A DNA stretch of 64,000 nt, from positions 372,001-436,000 of the forward strand of contig NZ_VUMG01000003.1 in the NCBI RefSeq assembly GCF_009696315.1, read 5' to 3'. The notes below the pieces were generated by a model. It saw nothing but the letters and a program-made list of their open reading frames with translations, was not told the origin of the DNA and did not search any database. This document shows positions 62,954-64,000 of this stretch, piece by piece. The DNA is from Cutibacterium porci. Its GTDB lineage: Bacteria > Actinomycetota > Actinomycetes > Propionibacteriales > Propionibacteriaceae. Numbering within the stretch: position 1 is the first letter of the stretch; the number at the start of each line of letters is the position of its first letter. A program made the position numbers and the translations under genes.

Positions 62954-64000
62954 TTATCGGAAACTGCGCTCATGCCCCCGAGCGCTTTCGAGGGCACAAC
63001 CGAGTGCCAGCAGAGTGGCCTCGCCGTACAGCCGACCGCCAAGCATGATGCCGATGGGCAGTTCTACGCCGTCAATAATCGTTGTGTGCAATGGCAGGCT
63101 CATTGCTGGGCGCCCGGTAATGTTCCATAGGCTGGTCCACGGTGTGAAACGGCATTGCGCGTCGAAATCAGCCGCCGGATCGTCATCATTCCGCAGCGCT
63201 CCTATCGGCAAGGGAGGCTGGGCTAGGGTCGGGCTGACGATGACGTCGAAGCTGTGCCAATGCTGCCCGACTCGGCGGGTCACCATCTGGATACCGGCCA
63301 AGGCGTCGGCTAGCTCGACTCCGCTGCGACGTCGGCCCTGGTCGCGCAGCCACCTGGACATGGGTGTGCAGAATTCTTCACGGTCGGGCGGAACCGGAAT
63401 CGCGGCGGCCCCGACTTCCCACACGCATCGGAAAGATTCCCACTCGGGAGGGCCAAAGGGGGCACTCGTCTGCTCGACGATGTGGCCCATCGACTCCAAG
63501 GTGGCTGCCGTCCGGTCGAGCGCCGTCAGGGCATCCGGATGTACCTGGGTATCGGCGATGACCGGATCGCGCAGTATTCCGATGTGTAGCGGTCTCAGGT
63601 CACGGTCACAGACCGACAGAAAGGTCCCTGTCGACGACGGGGCGTAGTAAGGGTCGCCCGGCCACGGCCCGGATAGTACGTCGAGGGCAGCTGCGGTGTC
63701 GCGCACTGTGCGGGTCAGCACCCCGCTGCTCACCAGCCCCGGGCCGTCAATCCCGTAAGGCCCTGACGAGACCCGGCCCCTACTGGGCTTAAGGCCGACG
63801 ACCCCGCAGCATGACGCCGGAATGCGTATTGATCCTCCGCCATCGGATCCCTGGGCGATCGGCACTTCCCCGGCCCCGACGGCGGCCGCTGCACCACCGG
63901 ATGACCCTCCCGCCATCCGGGTGTGGTCCCACGGGGTGACGGTAGCCGCCCGCCCGTCCGGCTCGGTATAGCAGGGGAGCCCGAATTCGGGTGCGGCCGT
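62954..64000 (-). CDS. amidase-signature hydrolase (5' end cut by window edge)
   Basis: At least 348 codons are visible and the frame is open to the right edge. The amidase signature is clear: [19 protein letters not shown] contains the cis-Ser, and [28 protein letters not shown] contains the nucleophile Ser. The catalytic Lys should be in the missing first 90 or so residues; [12 protein letters not shown] just before is the usual segment leading to the signature. The enzyme cleaves an amide (family members include GatA, fatty-acid amide and nicotinamide amidases), and nothing here narrows the substrate. No gatB or gatC is next to it, which argues against GatA. Confidence 0.88.
   Translation of the reverse strand, partial: TAAPEFGLPCYTEPDGRAATVTPWDHTRMAGGSSGGAAAAVGAGEVPIAQGSDGGGSIRIPASCCGVVGLKPSRGRVSSGPYGIDGPGLVSSGVLTRTVRDTAAALDVLSGPWPGDPYYAPSSTGTFLSVCDRDLRPLHIGILRDPVIADTQVHPDALTALDRTAATLESMGHIVEQTSAPFGPPEWESFRCVWEVGAAAIPVPPDREEFCTPMSRWLRDQGRRRSGVELADALAGIQMVTRRVGQHWHSFDVIVSPTLAQPPLPIGALRNDDDPAADFDAQCRFTPWTSLWNITGRPAMSLPLHTTIIDGVELPIGIMLGGRLYGEATLLALGCALESARGHERSFR

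Noticed and set aside
62755-63042. 95-codon minus-strand frame after the amidase
   Set aside because: It overlaps the amidase C-terminus in another frame and runs through two terminator hairpins; it shows no protein-like conservation.

Overview
The window reads as a chromosomal segment of a propionic-acid bacterium, most likely Cutibacterium (C. acnes or a close relative). The strongest evidence is an intact methylmalonyl-CoA carboxyltransferase (transcarboxylase) operon with 5S, 12S and 1.3S subunits, the signature enzyme of the Wood-Werkman propionate cycle. A CoA transferase of the acetate/propionate/succinate type, pyruvate phosphate dikinase and an HspR-type heat-shock regulon add to this. 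Base composition is moderately high GC and codon use is actinobacterial throughout. The species name is an inference; no search was run.

Layout. 1-6.1 kb: 3' part of a sialic-acid permease gene (nanT), a DUF3151 gene, a tiny Cys-rich protein, the translational GTPase TypA, and a secreted L,D-transpeptidase with four SH3-like repeats. 6.2-10 kb: the transcarboxylase operon on the minus strand (5S, 12S, an 80-aa extra protein, 1.3S). 10-18 kb: mercaptopyruvate sulfurtransferase, two unrecognised small secreted or anchored proteins, class II aldolase, an rRNA/tRNA 2'-O-methyltransferase, a DedA protein, a spermidine-synthase-like protein overlapping an orphan betaine-type binding protein, and a YchJ/SEC-C protein. 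18-29.9 kb: a Tat-exported phosphoesterase, ClpB under two HspR operators, a sugar ABC importer without its own ATPase, a BrnQ carrier, a HAD hydrolase and class I aldolase. 30-41 kb: MntH, a NarL-type two-component system with an MacB/FtsX-type ABC transporter, an amino-acid permease, an AspT-type antiporter and a zinc alcohol dehydrogenase. 41.3-46.8 kb: an SGNH hydrolase and the dnaK-grpE-dnaJ-hspR operon under three HspR operators. 46.8-52.4 kb: a Pit phosphate transporter, a PhoP/TcrX-like two-component system, deoC and a ThuA-domain protein. 52.5-64 kb: an FHA protein, pyruvate phosphate dikinase and its regulatory kinase/phosphatase, an RsmC/RlmG-like methyltransferase, SerB, a hexose-6-phosphate mutarotase, the CoA transferase, and an amidase cut by the window edge.

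How the parts fit. Transcarboxylase makes propionyl-CoA and oxaloacetate from methylmalonyl-CoA and pyruvate. The CoA transferase can recycle CoA between acyl-CoA and free acids. PPDK with its regulator sets the PEP/pyruvate balance, and two unrelated aldolases serve glycolysis and gluconeogenesis. Several carriers (sialic acid, sugar, amino acids, Mn2+, phosphate) fit a host-associated, nutrient-scavenging life. The chaperone genes at 20.5-23.2 kb and 42.4-46.8 kb form one visible regulon: each promoter carries HAIR-type inverted repeats and the repressor HspR is encoded at the end of the dnaK operon.

I found no tRNA, rRNA, CRISPR array, insertion sequence, prophage or integrase. Most of the window is ordinary core chromosome. 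The least explained parts are the pair of small genes at 11.2-11.9 kb, the fourth protein of the transcarboxylase operon, the duplicated intergenic element near 36.7 kb, and several perfect palindromes in promoter regions.
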